A stretch of 64,000 nucleotides of DNA, taken from NCBI GenBank assembly GCA_003858485.1, contig RQYD01000003.1, positions 78,761 to 142,760 on the forward strand, read 5' to 3'. Positions 54,420 through 63,901 of this stretch are shown here, in pieces. The position numbers and the translations under genes are program-made. How positions within the stretch are numbered: position 1 is the first letter of the stretch; every line of letters begins with the position of its first letter. The stretch is from Clostridiales bacterium COT073_COT-073. GTDB lineage: Bacteria > Bacillota > Clostridia > Lachnospirales > Vallitaleaceae. A model generated the notes under the pieces. It was not told the origin of the DNA, ran no database searches, and worked only from the letters and a program-made list of their open reading frames with translations.

Positions 54420-55934
54420 ATGGAGAATCATAATATCCCAAATCAGGAACCGATGACAACCGAAGAATTAGGAGAGTTGTTTCAAATCCGGCGTAATAAA
54501 TTAAAGGAATTGCAGGAAAATGGGAAAAATCCGTTTGCCATCACCTCTTTTCCGGTCACTCATTATAGTCAGCAAATTCAGGATAATTTTGAGGAATATG
54601 AAGAAAAGGAAGTTACCCTGGCTGGCCGGATGATGACCAAGCGGATTATGGGCAAGGCATCTTTTTGCCATTTGCAGGATAAAGATGGTCAAATTCAGCT
54701 TTATGTGAAAAAAGATATTGTTGGTGATGAGGAATATAAAGCCTTTAAAGAGTTGGATCTGGGAGATATCATTGGTGTTACTGGTTTGGTCTTTCGCACC
54801 CATAAAGGTGAAATTTCGGTACGGATAGAAAAATTGACTTTGCTGAGTAAGAGCCTGCAAATTTTACCGGAAAAATTTCATGGCTTAAAAGACACCGATA
54901 TTCGCTATCGCCAAAGATATTTGGATTTAATCGTCAATCCGGAAGTGAAAGACACTTTCCGTAAGCGTTCAGAAATTATTCGGACAGTCCGCAATATTTT
55001 AGATGAAAAGCAGTTTTTGGAGGTGGAAACTCCGATTTTAATGAGTATTCCATCCGGGGCAGCAGCCAAGCCTTTTAATACTCATCATAATGCCCTGGAT
55101 ATGCCTCTGCACCTGCGGATTTCCCTGGAGTTGCCATTGAAACGCCTGATTGTCGGAGGCTTTGACCGGGTTTATGAAATTGGCCGGGTCTTTCGGAATG
55201 AAGGAATTTCCACCCGTCATAATCCGGAATTTACTTTATTGGAATTATATCAGGCCTATACTGATTATCATGGAATGATGGATCTGACTGAAGAGCTGTT
55301 TCGTGAAACCGCTCGCCGGGTACTGGGAACGACAGTTATCACCTATGGTGATGTGGAGATTGATTTAGGTAAGCCATTTGCTCGCCTGAGCATGAAAGAA
55401 GCGGTCAAACAGTATTCCGGTATTGATTTTGACGAGATTAAAAGTGATGAAGAAGCCAGAGAACTGGCGATTAAGGATCACAAGATTGCTAATACCGATG
55501 TCAAATCCCATCTGAAGAAAGGCGAAATCCTGAATTTATTCTTTGAAGCTTATGCCGAAGAACATTTGGTACAACCGACCTTTATTACTGACCATCCGGT
55601 GGAGATCTCCCCGCTGGCCAAGAAAAAGATGGATGACCCGGCATATACCGAGAGATTTGAGTTATTTATTTTAACCAGAGAACATGCCAATGCTTTTTCT
55701 GAGCTGAATGATCCGATTGATCAAAAAGAGCGGTTCTTATATCAGGAAAGCCTGCGCGCAGCCGGTGACGAAGAAGCCAACCGGATTGATGATGACTTTA
55801 TCACCGCCCTGGAATATGGCTTGCCGCCAACGGGAGGACTGGGTATCGGTATGGACCGGATGATTATGCTGCTGACCAATGCCCAATCGATCCGGGATGT
55901 ACTGCTGTTCCCGACGATGAAGATTAAGGACTAG
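54420..55934 (+). CDS. lysS: lysyl-tRNA synthetase, class II
   Basis: 504 aa. An N-terminal OB-fold anticodon domain (~60-165; [18 protein letters not shown]) is followed by the class II catalytic domain. Motif 2 is in [18 protein letters not shown] (~258-275) and motif 3 in [14 protein letters not shown] (~478-491). AGGAG precedes the ATG. Last gene of the core block before the accessory region. Confidence 0.97.
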   Translation: MENHNIPNQEPMTTEELGELFQIRRNKLKELQENGKNPFAITSFPVTHYSQQIQDNFEEYEEKEVTLAGRMMTKRIMGKASFCHLQDKDGQIQLYVKKDIVGDEEYKAFKELDLGDIIGVTGLVFRTHKGEISVRIEKLTLLSKSLQILPEKFHGLKDTDIRYRQRYLDLIVNPEVKDTFRKRSEIIRTVRNILDEKQFLEVETPILMSIPSGAAAKPFNTHHNALDMPLHLRISLELPLKRLIVGGFDRVYEIGRVFRNEGISTRHNPEFTLLELYQAYTDYHGMMDLTEELFRETARRVLGTTVITYGDVEIDLGKPFARLSMKEAVKQYSGIDFDEIKSDEEARELAIKDHKIANTDVKSHLKKGEILNLFFEAYAEEHLVQPTFITDHPVEISPLAKKKMDDPAYTERFELFILTREHANAFSELNDPIDQKERFLYQESLRAAGDEEANRIDDDFITALEYGLPPTGGLGIGMDRMIMLLTNAQSIRDVLLFPTMKIKD

Positions 55935-56099
55935 GGAAAGGGCTGGAATAGGTTTTTGTTATGCAAAACTAATTGTTTGTTGATGAAGGATTACAAAATG
56001 GAAATATTTGTTTTGTAGTTGCCTCCGCTTTTATCAATTGCTATGTGAGATGGCTTTGGAGGTACACATTTTAAATTGAAAATAACAGAAAAAGAATCT

Positions 56100-56136
56100 A
56101 AAAAGAGTAGTGTTTGATAATGGCACTACTCTTTTT
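56100..56136. terminator. terminator between lysS and the intron fragment
   Basis: AAAAGAGTAGTG/CACTACTCTTTT perfect stem (12 bp) plus T run, 166 bp past the lysS stop. It can act on both strands. Confidence 0.8.
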
Positions 56137-56140
56137 GATG

Positions 56141-56270
56141 GTGCGCCAGACGGAATGTTTCCTAATGGTGAAAGGCTTTAATTCGTTCGACAGTGAGAAG
56201 GGTATGGATGAATATCAAAGGGATTCATCGTGAGATGAATCTGAAGGAAGGTATAGCCCCTTCCCCCCGG
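56141..56270 (+). mobile_element. 5' fragment of a group II intron (domain I)
   Basis: Starts GTGCGCC and continues with CTAATGGTGAAAGGCTTTAA, GTTCGACAGTGAGAAGGGTA, GGATGAATATC and GAAGGAAGGTATAGCC, the order and wording I know from the 5' end of bacterial group II introns. It stops abruptly near CCCCCCGG. No reverse transcriptase frame or domain V/VI follows, so it is a truncated relic. Judged by recollection of intron sequences, not by structure computation. Confidence 0.5.
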
Positions 56271-56631
56271 TTTTTCTATAAAGATATAGATTTGACCAGG
56301 GAAAATATCGTATTAATAAGCTGAAAGCACTTTTTCATAGTTGATATCATTTGAATGTTTAGAGCAGTAGAATGTAAGTGTATTGAAAAGAAATTTTTTT
56401 GAAAAAGTTCCTTAGAAATCTTGAAAAATATCTGGAAAAACAAGCAGTTTATGTGATATGATAGATATAAAAAGAACTCCTTTCTTGAGTAATTGTTTTT
56501 AACTTCATAACAATTCTATTATACTATGATCGGTGAGGAGTTGATTCTCTGTTAGTAAGAAAAAGAGTTGTTTTTCATGAACTTTTGATGTTTTAAAAAC
56601 ACTTGAAAATAAAGGAAGGAGTGAATAGGTT
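56271..56631. other. intergenic region before the second LacI gene
   Basis: AT-rich, 360 bp. Inverted AACTCCT (56476) and AGGAGTT (56537) could form a weak stem. Otherwise I see nothing except AAGGAAGGAG before the regulator. Confidence 0.4.
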
Positions 56632-57618
56632 ATGGCTAGTATTAGAGACGTAGCCAAAAAAGCAAATGTTGGCCCAGCAACTGTTTCTAGAGTGTTAAAT
56701 AACAGTGGGTATGTATCCGAAGAAACACGTGAAAAGATAGAAAATGCGATGACAGAGTTAAATTATATACCAAATGAACTGGCCCGTAATTTGTTTCATA
56801 AAAAAACTGGAATTATAGCTGTTCTTGTTCCGAGTGTAGCGAATCCATTTTTTGCAGAATTTGTTGAATGCATTGAATCAGAACTATATACATATGGATA
56901 TAAAACTATGTTATGTAATACCGTAAAAGAAGGAAATGCAGAATTAGAATATTTGGATATGCTTAATAGACATATTGTAGATGGCGTGATTACGGGGGTA
57001 CATTCCTTAGATGTAGAGGAATATAAGCAAATTCATAAGCCGATTGTTGCGCTGGATAGGTATTTGAGTGAAAATATTCCTGTAGTTGCAGTTAACCATA
57101 AGAAGGGTGGAGAATTAGCTGCTGAAGAATTGATTTACTGTGGATGTAAGTCGGTGTTACATTTTTGTGGTTCAAAGGCTGTTGAATCACCATATCATAA
57201 TCGCCATTCTGAGTTTGAAAGGATTATGAAAAAAAATGGTATAAAAGTACACTCCTATGAATTGGAATGGAATCGCTTTGATGCGGACTATTATGAAAAA
57301 GTAATAAAGGACATTTTTTCAAATCCATTGGAAGTGGATGGAGTGTTTGGCGTTGATCAGATTGCAATTCGATTTTTGAATGAAGCTAAGAGAAGGAAAA
57401 TATCTGTTCCAGAGGAAATTAAAATTGTAGCTTATGATGGAACATTTGTAACTGGGCTAACAGAACCTAGACTTACTGTAGTTGCACAGCCAATTGATCA
57501 GTTAGCACGGCAATCCGCGGAATTGATTTCGCAGTTAGTCAATGGAAAAACATGTAAGAATAAGCAAGTTCTTTTGGATGTAGAATTACATGTTGGAAAC
57601 ACAACAAGAAATTTATAA
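56632..57618 (+). CDS. LacI-family regulator of the fructoside island
   Basis: 328 aa. HTH IRDVAKKANVGPATVSRVLN, hinge NELARNLFHKK (~48-58), then a sugar-binding core from TGIIAVLVPSVANPFF to the C-terminus. It lies directly upstream of the ABC and hydrolase genes on the same strand. The strong inverted repeat at 57768-57785, just after the transporter promoter, is its probable operator. The inducer is presumably a fructo-oligosaccharide-type sugar. Confidence 0.9.
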   Translation: MASIRDVAKKANVGPATVSRVLNNSGYVSEETREKIENAMTELNYIPNELARNLFHKKTGIIAVLVPSVANPFFAEFVECIESELYTYGYKTMLCNTVKEGNAELEYLDMLNRHIVDGVITGVHSLDVEEYKQIHKPIVALDRYLSENIPVVAVNHKKGGELAAEELIYCGCKSVLHFCGSKAVESPYHNRHSEFERIMKKNGIKVHSYELEWNRFDADYYEKVIKDIFSNPLEVDGVFGVDQIAIRFLNEAKRRKISVPEEIKIVAYDGTFVTGLTEPRLTVVAQPIDQLARQSAELISQLVNGKTCKNKQVLLDVELHVGNTTRNL

Positions 57619-57686
57619 ATTATGAACAAACTATATAAGAAATGTTTGTAAAAGTGTACAAAAACAATAAAAAATAATATTTTTTA

Positions 57687-57714
57687 TTGACTTTTTGAGT
57701 GCAGGTGCTATTAT
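57687..57714 (+). promoter_or_regulatory. promoter of the fructoside operon
   Basis: TTGACT (57687-57692), 16-bp spacer, TATTAT (57709-57714), upstream of the operator. Confidence 0.6.
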
Positions 57715-57767
57715 TTAAATAGGTTAATTAGCGTGTGCACAGTAGATTTACTTATTTTTTTATCAGA

Positions 57768-57785
57768 TGTGGAACGGGTTCCACA
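57768..57785. promoter_or_regulatory. candidate LacI operator of the fructoside operon
   Basis: TGTGGAACGGGTTCCACA: perfect 8-bp inverted arms TGTGGAAC/GTTCCACA around GG. It lies about 50 bp after the -10 box and 21 bp before the binding-protein ATG, a roadblock position for the neighbouring LacI protein. Confidence 0.75.
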
Positions 57786-57806
57786 AAAAACAATGGAGGT
57801 AGAATC

Positions 57807-59132
57807 ATGAGAAGCAAAAAGTTGAAAAAATGGTATTCAGTATTATTGACAAGTGTGATGGTAGTTGGGTTATTAACTGGTTGCAGTTTTTCGGGCAAGG
57901 ACAGTGATAAGCGTGCAGACGGAGGAGAAGTAGTCATTGATTTTGGAATACATGTAGCAAACCCTAAAGAACAGGAAAAGGTAACTTATAATATTGTTCA
58001 GGCATTTAATGAGAAAAATAAAGGAAAATATAAAGTAGAATTTCAGGCAGCTGATACAGAATCTCATTCTAAAAATATGAAATTAGCAGCTTCAGATAAT
58101 ACATTGCCTGAAATTTTTTGGTTGGATGCAAGTGAAGCACCAGAATATGATGAAGCAGGTGTTCTTCTTGATTTAAGTGGTTTCCTGGCACAAAATTCAG
58201 ATGTTAAAAATGCTTTAGGCAGTATGAAAAGTGCTTTTACAGATGATAACGGTCAGTTTGGATTGCCATATCAGTGTAATGTTCAAGGAATTTTTTATAA
58301 TAAAGAATTATTTGATAAAGCTGGTGTTGCATATCCGACAAATGAAACAACTTATGAAGATATGCTTAGCATGATTGCAAAATTCAAAGAAAATGGAATC
58401 ATTCCGCTTTCTATTGGTAGCAAAAATAGTGGATTTGCAATGTGGGAATTTAATGAAACACTTGCAAGATATGGTTGGGAAGAAAATATCGAAAGTATTT
58501 TAGCAGGTGATAAAAAGTTTAACAACAAAGATTTAGTTGCTTGTTTCGAAAAATTGAAAGGACTGGCAGATGCGGGCGCATTTCCTGAAAATATGGCAAC
58601 AATTGAGTATTTTGATGCAAAACAACTGTTCAATATAGGACAAGCAGCAATGTTTGGAACAGGACAGTGGGATTGTGCTGAGTTTGATAAAAATATCGGG
58701 AACAAAATCGGATTTTGGTGGGGACCAATTTTTACAGATACAGCTTATGAACAAAAAATTGCCATGAAAGTACCATCAGCACCAATTGTAGTAAATGCAA
58801 AAGTAGCGGAAGATAAGGCAGTACAGGAAGCTGTTTTTGAGTTCTTGAAATTCTACTATAGTAAAGAAGCGGCCGAACTTTCCTATGAAGGCTCAATTTT
58901 CCCAGCAACAAATTACGAGGGTATGGGTGCAGCAGATACACAGTATGCAATGAATGCAATGTTGAATGCTTTGGCATCTGGTTGGAAAAGTCCAAGTACT
59001 GCCCCAGATTTAACAGTAACTTCCGCAGTTCAGGAAGCGTTATACAATTCGCTGTTTGGTGTTATGCAAAAAACATATACACCGGAAGAAGCATTGGACT
59101 TGATGGATGATGTTTTAAAGAATACAAAATAA
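57807..59132 (+). CDS. carbohydrate ABC transporter substrate-binding lipoprotein (CUT1)
   Basis: 441 aa. Lipoprotein signal with lipobox LLTGCSFSG (Cys ~26), then an extracellular solute-binding family 1 fold (for example EIFWLDASEAPEYDEAGVL, GLPYQCNVQGIFYNKELFDK). CUT1 proteins bind oligosaccharides. The ATG at 57807 follows GGAGGT; the longer frame would start before the operator. It serves the two permeases downstream. No dedicated ATPase is in the cluster, so a shared MsmK-type ATPase elsewhere is expected. Confidence 0.92.
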   Translation: MRSKKLKKWYSVLLTSVMVVGLLTGCSFSGKDSDKRADGGEVVIDFGIHVANPKEQEKVTYNIVQAFNEKNKGKYKVEFQAADTESHSKNMKLAASDNTLPEIFWLDASEAPEYDEAGVLLDLSGFLAQNSDVKNALGSMKSAFTDDNGQFGLPYQCNVQGIFYNKELFDKAGVAYPTNETTYEDMLSMIAKFKENGIIPLSIGSKNSGFAMWEFNETLARYGWEENIESILAGDKKFNNKDLVACFEKLKGLADAGAFPENMATIEYFDAKQLFNIGQAAMFGTGQWDCAEFDKNIGNKIGFWWGPIFTDTAYEQKIAMKVPSAPIVVNAKVAEDKAVQEAVFEFLKFYYSKEAAELSYEGSIFPATNYEGMGAADTQYAMNAMLNALASGWKSPSTAPDLTVTSAVQEALYNSLFGVMQKTYTPEEALDLMDDVLKNTK

Positions 59133-59159
59133 TACAATTATAAGACAGGGGTACATGCT

Positions 59160-60032
59160 ATGTATTGGTTAAGTAAAAAAAGATATAAAATAGGATTTCT
59201 GATTCCTACTTTAGTTGTGTATAGTGTGTTTATTATTCTACCAATCATCATAGCGGTGAGTTATAGTTTTACACGATATTCAGGAATCGGAAAAGCAAAG
59301 TTTTTAGGACTTGATAACTATATTCGATTGTTTCAAGATAAATTATTTTGGATATCATTAAAAAACACGATGATTATCTTTGTTCTTGCATTTGTATTGC
59401 TACTAACAGTAGCTTTTTTAATCGCATTATTATTAAATAATCGTTTAAAAGCTGTTGATGCCAGCAAAGCACTGATATTTTCACCAGCCATAATTGCACC
59501 AATCATTGTTGGAATTATTTGGGTATATATATTAGATCCTAATATTGGTATTTTAAATAACATTTTGGAAGCATTCGGTGCTTCTGAAATGAAGCAAAAA
59601 TGGATAGGTGGAGAATTTTGGTCGCCATATAGTGTTGCAATTATTTATTTTTGGCAACAATTGGGGTATCTTGTCACAATATTTATAGCAGGATTGAAAA
59701 TGATTCCAAATGATGTTATGGAAGCAATGAGGATAGATGGAGCAAATGGCTTTCAAGAAGTAAAATATGTGATTATTCCGATGATGAAAACAACGATTTC
59801 TACAGTCGCTGTTTTAGTTATTACAGGCGTATTTAAAATTTTTGAAATTGTCCAGCAAACAACAGGTGGTGGACCGAATCATTTATCAGAAACATTAGTC
59901 ACATATAGTTATTCCATGACTTTTACAAGTAGTCATTATGGGTATGGTATGTCTCTTGCAACAGTTACATTCTTACTGTCATTGATTATTACAGCTATAT
60001 ATTCTTTTCTGACAAAAGAGAAAGAGAGGTAG
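59160..60032 (+). CDS. carbohydrate ABC transporter permease (MalF/UgpA type)
   Basis: 290 aa with six predicted helices. The EAA loop reads MEAMRIDGANGFQEVKYVIIP (split here as EAMRIDGANGFQEV and YVIIPMM), the contact site for the ATPase. Followed after 5 bp by the second permease. Confidence 0.93.
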   Translation: MYWLSKKRYKIGFLIPTLVVYSVFIILPIIIAVSYSFTRYSGIGKAKFLGLDNYIRLFQDKLFWISLKNTMIIFVLAFVLLLTVAFLIALLLNNRLKAVDASKALIFSPAIIAPIIVGIIWVYILDPNIGILNNILEAFGASEMKQKWIGGEFWSPYSVAIIYFWQQLGYLVTIFIAGLKMIPNDVMEAMRIDGANGFQEVKYVIIPMMKTTISTVAVLVITGVFKIFEIVQQTTGGGPNHLSETLVTYSYSMTFTSSHYGYGMSLATVTFLLSLIITAIYSFLTKEKER

Positions 60033-60037
60033 GAGAC

Positions 60038-60868
60038 ATGGTTAAAAAGAAGAAAAAAACAGCAATGTATATTGGAATGATATTAATTACATTAGTAGTT
60101 GTATTTCCCTTTATTTGGATGGTAATACTCTCATTCAAATCAAATTCAGATATAATGTCTTCTCCATTATCATTACCGAAAACTCTGAATTTTGATAATT
60201 ATAAAAATGCATTAAAAACACTGGATTACTTACAATTATACAGAAATACAGTATTTGTATGTGTTATATCAGTTGTGTTTGAGATAATCATTACATTTCT
60301 GAGTTCATTTGTATTATCAAGAATGGTTTTTAAAAACAGTAAAATTCTTAAGATGATTTATGGATTTTTGATTATGGGACTTTCAATTTCACCATTTATT
60401 TTATTGTTTCCGGTATATAAGATTAACGTGGTGTTGGGACTTAGAGGAAAATTAGCATTAATATTCATATATGTAGCGACATCTATTTCTTTTAATACAT
60501 TATTGTTGGTAGGTTATCTGAAATCCTTGCCGACAGAAATAGATGAAGCAGCGGTAATTGATGGCTGCAATATATGGAATTTGATGTTGAAAGTCATTCT
60601 TCCCATGACAAAACCGGTTATTGCAACCATTGTGATTTTTAATGTTTTGTATATATGGAATGAATTTCCATTTGCATCAGTTATGTTGCGAGATGTTTCG
60701 GATTATACGCTTTCAATGGGAGCATCCTTCTTTAAAGGAAATTATACAGTGGATTATGGTGGAATAGTGGCATCTAGTATTATGATTATAATACCAGAGT
60801 TGATTTTCTATGGAATATTTCAGAAAAACATTGTAGAAGGAATGACGGCAGGAGCTGTGAAAGGTTGA
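60038..60868 (+). CDS. carbohydrate ABC transporter permease (MalG/UgpE type)
   Basis: 276 aa with six predicted helices. It begins with the typical VVFPFIWMVILSFKSNSDI region and has the EAA loop EIDEAAVIDGCNIWNLMLKV (~168-187) and a TAGAVKG C-terminus common to MalG-type permeases. It forms a heterodimer with the previous permease. Confidence 0.93.
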   Translation: MVKKKKKTAMYIGMILITLVVVFPFIWMVILSFKSNSDIMSSPLSLPKTLNFDNYKNALKTLDYLQLYRNTVFVCVISVVFEIIITFLSSFVLSRMVFKNSKILKMIYGFLIMGLSISPFILLFPVYKINVVLGLRGKLALIFIYVATSISFNTLLLVGYLKSLPTEIDEAAVIDGCNIWNLMLKVILPMTKPVIATIVIFNVLYIWNEFPFASVMLRDVSDYTLSMGASFFKGNYTVDYGGIVASSIMIIIPELIFYGIFQKNIVEGMTAGAVKG

Positions 60869-60906
60869 TGAAAATAGAATATATAAATTGAAAGGATAAT
60901 TATATT

Positions 60907-62250
60907 ATGAGTAAAGTATCAGGATTATTTAAAGATTTGACTACAGTAAAAGAAGCTAGAAATGGTCGTTTGGCAAGTTGGGATCAGAGAGGAAAAAATC
61001 AAGATTACTGGGAAATTCCGGCAAAGGAGAGCATCCTATTAGGGGAAATCGAAGGGCCGGGATGTATTACTCATATTTGGATGACATCCTCATGCAGAAA
61101 GGTAACAGCGCCAAGTATACTGGATCCTGTACAGAATGCATCTGCAGCGCCGGTTATGGAAATCCATCCGGCACTGGGAGTAATATGGGATGATTATGAT
61201 CCATTTTACTATAGAAAAGCATTAATTAAGATTACATGGGATGATCAAGAAATGCCAAGCGTGTTAGTTCCATTTGGTGATTTCTTTTGTATCGGAAACT
61301 GTTATCCGGGCAACTTTAGTTCGTTGCCATTTAATGTATCTCTTAAACCAGAGGAGGCGGGAAGATATGGAGCTCCATGCTCTGTTTCATGCTACTTTCC
61401 AATGCCATTTAATAAAAAAGCAAAAATTGAGATTGTCAATGAAAATGAGCTTCCTTTTATTCTTTATTTTAATATTGACTATGAAATGTATAAAGAACCA
61501 TTGGATCAAAAAACAGCATATTTTCACGCTAGTTGGCATAGAGAAAACCCATGTGATGGATGGGGACCAGATATTCAGGTGAATTCTCCGGAAGTAAATA
61601 ATGTAACGAACTTTAAAGGAGAAGGAAATTATACAGTATTAGATGTCGAAGGAACAGGACATTATGTGGGATGCAACTTGACGGTTAAACATTATCAAGG
61701 TAGCTGGTGGGGCGAAGGAAATGATATGTTTTTCATTGATGGAGAAGAATATCCAAGCTTAAATGGTACAGGAACAGAAGACTATTTTAATCATGCCTGG
61801 GGAATGCAGCGAAATGCATTTCCATTCTTTGGAACGATTGTTCATGAAGGAGATACGGATGGATTTCAAGTATCTTACCGTTTCCATATTACAGATCCAG
61901 TGAGATTTGAGAAGAGTTTACGTGTAACAATTGAACATGGTCATGCAAATCATTTGTCTGATGATTGGAGTTCAACTGCATATTGGTATCAGATACTTCC
62001 GACAGCAAAACCATTAACAATTCTTCCTGTTGAAGAACGTTTACCAAATGTACCAGTACTTCCAGAAAGAAGACTGAGGACTCCTGAGTTAACAGAGGAA
62101 ATGAAAGCAGCAAGAGAAAATTATGCAAAACGCTGGGATGTATATGAACCAGCACGTCAGGAACAATTTAGAATTAAAGAAGACAAAACACGTAGAGAAT
62201 CTAAATTAAATATAGAATTTTCAAAAAAATTACGTGATGAATATAGGTAG
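60907..62250 (+). CDS. glycoside hydrolase family 172 (DUF2961)
   Basis: 447 aa, the length of GH172 trimer-forming enzymes, with no signal peptide, so cytoplasmic. The DUF2961 core is clear: GEIEGPGCITHIWMT (~41-55) and WWGEGNDMFFIDGEEYP followed by LNGTGTEDYF (~270-300). The Glu in WGEG and the Glu in GTED are exactly 21 residues apart, as for the catalytic pair I recall in the Bifidobacterium dentium alpha-fructofuranosidase / difructose dianhydride I enzyme. Other GH172 members cleave D-arabinofuranosides. Next to GH32, an alpha-linked fructoside or dianhydride is the best guess. Confidence 0.85.
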   Translation: MSKVSGLFKDLTTVKEARNGRLASWDQRGKNQDYWEIPAKESILLGEIEGPGCITHIWMTSSCRKVTAPSILDPVQNASAAPVMEIHPALGVIWDDYDPFYYRKALIKITWDDQEMPSVLVPFGDFFCIGNCYPGNFSSLPFNVSLKPEEAGRYGAPCSVSCYFPMPFNKKAKIEIVNENELPFILYFNIDYEMYKEPLDQKTAYFHASWHRENPCDGWGPDIQVNSPEVNNVTNFKGEGNYTVLDVEGTGHYVGCNLTVKHYQGSWWGEGNDMFFIDGEEYPSLNGTGTEDYFNHAWGMQRNAFPFFGTIVHEGDTDGFQVSYRFHITDPVRFEKSLRVTIEHGHANHLSDDWSSTAYWYQILPTAKPLTILPVEERLPNVPVLPERRLRTPELTEEMKAARENYAKRWDVYEPARQEQFRIKEDKTRRESKLNIEFSKKLRDEYR

Positions 62251-62276
62251 TAGAGAAGATCAAGCGGAGGAGCATT

Positions 62277-63755
62277 ATGTCAAAAGAATTAATGCAAATA
62301 AATATTGAGAAAGCTCAGCGAGAAATAGAAAAAAATGCGGAGAATGTCAGCTGTGGAAAAATGAGACAGCATTACCATTTCATGCCTCAGGTGGGGTGGC
62401 TGAATGATCCCAATGGATTGATTTATTTTAAAGGAAAATATCATTTCTTTTATCAATTCTATCCATATGAAGGTTTTTGGGGAATGATGCATTGGGGTCA
62501 TGCTATTAGCGATGATCTTGTTCATTGGGAGCATTTACCAGTGGCTCTTGCACCAAGTGAAGTTTATGATAATCATTTAAAGGGTGGATGTTTTTCAGGA
62601 AGCGCTGTTGTATATAACGATAAACTATTTATTGCATATACAGGAACAGCCAATCATGGAAATGGATTTGAACAGACACAGTGTATTGCATATAGTGAAG
62701 ATGGAATTCATTTTGAGAAATATGCAGGAAATCCAGTAATTACAGCGCCAGAAGGTGTTTCAGCGGATCAGTTCAGAGACCCGAAAGTATGGGAACATGA
62801 TGGAACGATATATATGGTGTGTGGGGCAAGTAGAGATAATCGGGCGCAGGCACTATTATATAAATCCTCAAATATGTTTGATTGGGAATTTGTGAATGTA
62901 CTGGCAGAAAGCCGTGGAGAATGGGGATTTATGTGGGAATGTCCGGATTTTTATCCATTGGGTGATAAGTATGTACTTATGTTTTCGCCAATGGGTGTGG
63001 GAGAGCGGACTTCTGTATATTTGGTGGGTGATTTTGACTATAATACAGGAAAGTTTTGCTATAACATTTCTGGAGAAATTGATTGGGGGTTTGACTTTTA
63101 TGCGCCACAGTCGTTTAAAGCGCCAGATGGACGTAGATTGATTGTTGGCTGGGGAAATTGTTGGGATTGGATGCCATTTTGGAAGGATTGGGGACCAACT
63201 TATAGAGAGGGCTGGTGTGGATTCTTTAATCTTCCAAGAGAAGTGAAACTGTGCGAAGATAATACATTGCAATTTTCCCCGGTAAAAGAATTAGAAGCAT
63301 TGCGGGAAGAAAAAACAGAGCTTTCAGATGTCTTATTGCAGGACAATGAAATTAGAGTAGTATGTAATGATGCAATTTTCGAGATGAAGATAAAGATTGA
63401 TTTAAGAAACACTACAGCGAAACAAATGAAGTTAATTTTGCGCCAAGCAGAAGACCATAAAACAGAAGTAGAGTTTGACTTTGAAAATTCAGAAATTAGA
63501 TTCGATAGAAACATGGCAGATGGATGGAGTAAAGGAACTGCCAGATGTTCGTTACCATTACACAGGAATGAAGAATTAGATATCCATATTTATTCTGACC
63601 GCAGTAATATTGAATTGTTTAGCAATAAATATAGAAATAATATTACATGTAATATTTTCTCTCATGATGATGATGTAAACAATATGATTAAGGCGTATGG
63701 CGGTCAAGTTAAATTAGATAAAGTGGAAATTTGGAAATTAAAAAAAGTATTTTAA
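62277..63755 (+). CDS. glycoside hydrolase family 32 beta-fructofuranosidase
   Basis: 492 aa, no signal peptide. The five-bladed propeller domain has the nucleophile in GWLNDPNGL (~39-47), FRDPKVW (~166) and the acid/base Glu in MWECPDFY (~222). A C-terminal beta-sandwich covers ~350-492. It hydrolyses beta-fructosides such as sucrose, sucrose-phosphate or inulobiose inside the cell. Last gene of the operon, with GGAGG before the ATG and a terminator about 100 bp on. Released fructose would need a fructokinase, which is not in the window. Confidence 0.92.
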   Translation: MSKELMQINIEKAQREIEKNAENVSCGKMRQHYHFMPQVGWLNDPNGLIYFKGKYHFFYQFYPYEGFWGMMHWGHAISDDLVHWEHLPVALAPSEVYDNHLKGGCFSGSAVVYNDKLFIAYTGTANHGNGFEQTQCIAYSEDGIHFEKYAGNPVITAPEGVSADQFRDPKVWEHDGTIYMVCGASRDNRAQALLYKSSNMFDWEFVNVLAESRGEWGFMWECPDFYPLGDKYVLMFSPMGVGERTSVYLVGDFDYNTGKFCYNISGEIDWGFDFYAPQSFKAPDGRRLIVGWGNCWDWMPFWKDWGPTYREGWCGFFNLPREVKLCEDNTLQFSPVKELEALREEKTELSDVLLQDNEIRVVCNDAIFEMKIKIDLRNTTAKQMKLILRQAEDHKTEVEFDFENSEIRFDRNMADGWSKGTARCSLPLHRNEELDIHIYSDRSNIELFSNKYRNNITCNIFSHDDDVNNMIKAYGGQVKLDKVEIWKLKKVF

Positions 63756-63855
63756 GCATAATCTTTCGGAACCTGGAGTGATTATCTTCATAGCAACGGG
63801 AAAGGAGCAGAGAAAAGAAAACATATTCAAAAGGGAAAAAATAACAGAGGGATAG

Positions 63856-63886
63856 GGCAATTAGAGAAATCTGATTGCCTTTTTTT
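63856..63886 (+). terminator. terminator of the fructoside operon
   Basis: GGCAAT and ATTGCC enclose an inner AGA-GAAA-TCT hairpin with a GNRA-type loop, followed by seven T. Confidence 0.85.
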
Positions 63887-63901
63887 GTCTGCTTTAGCAA
63901 C

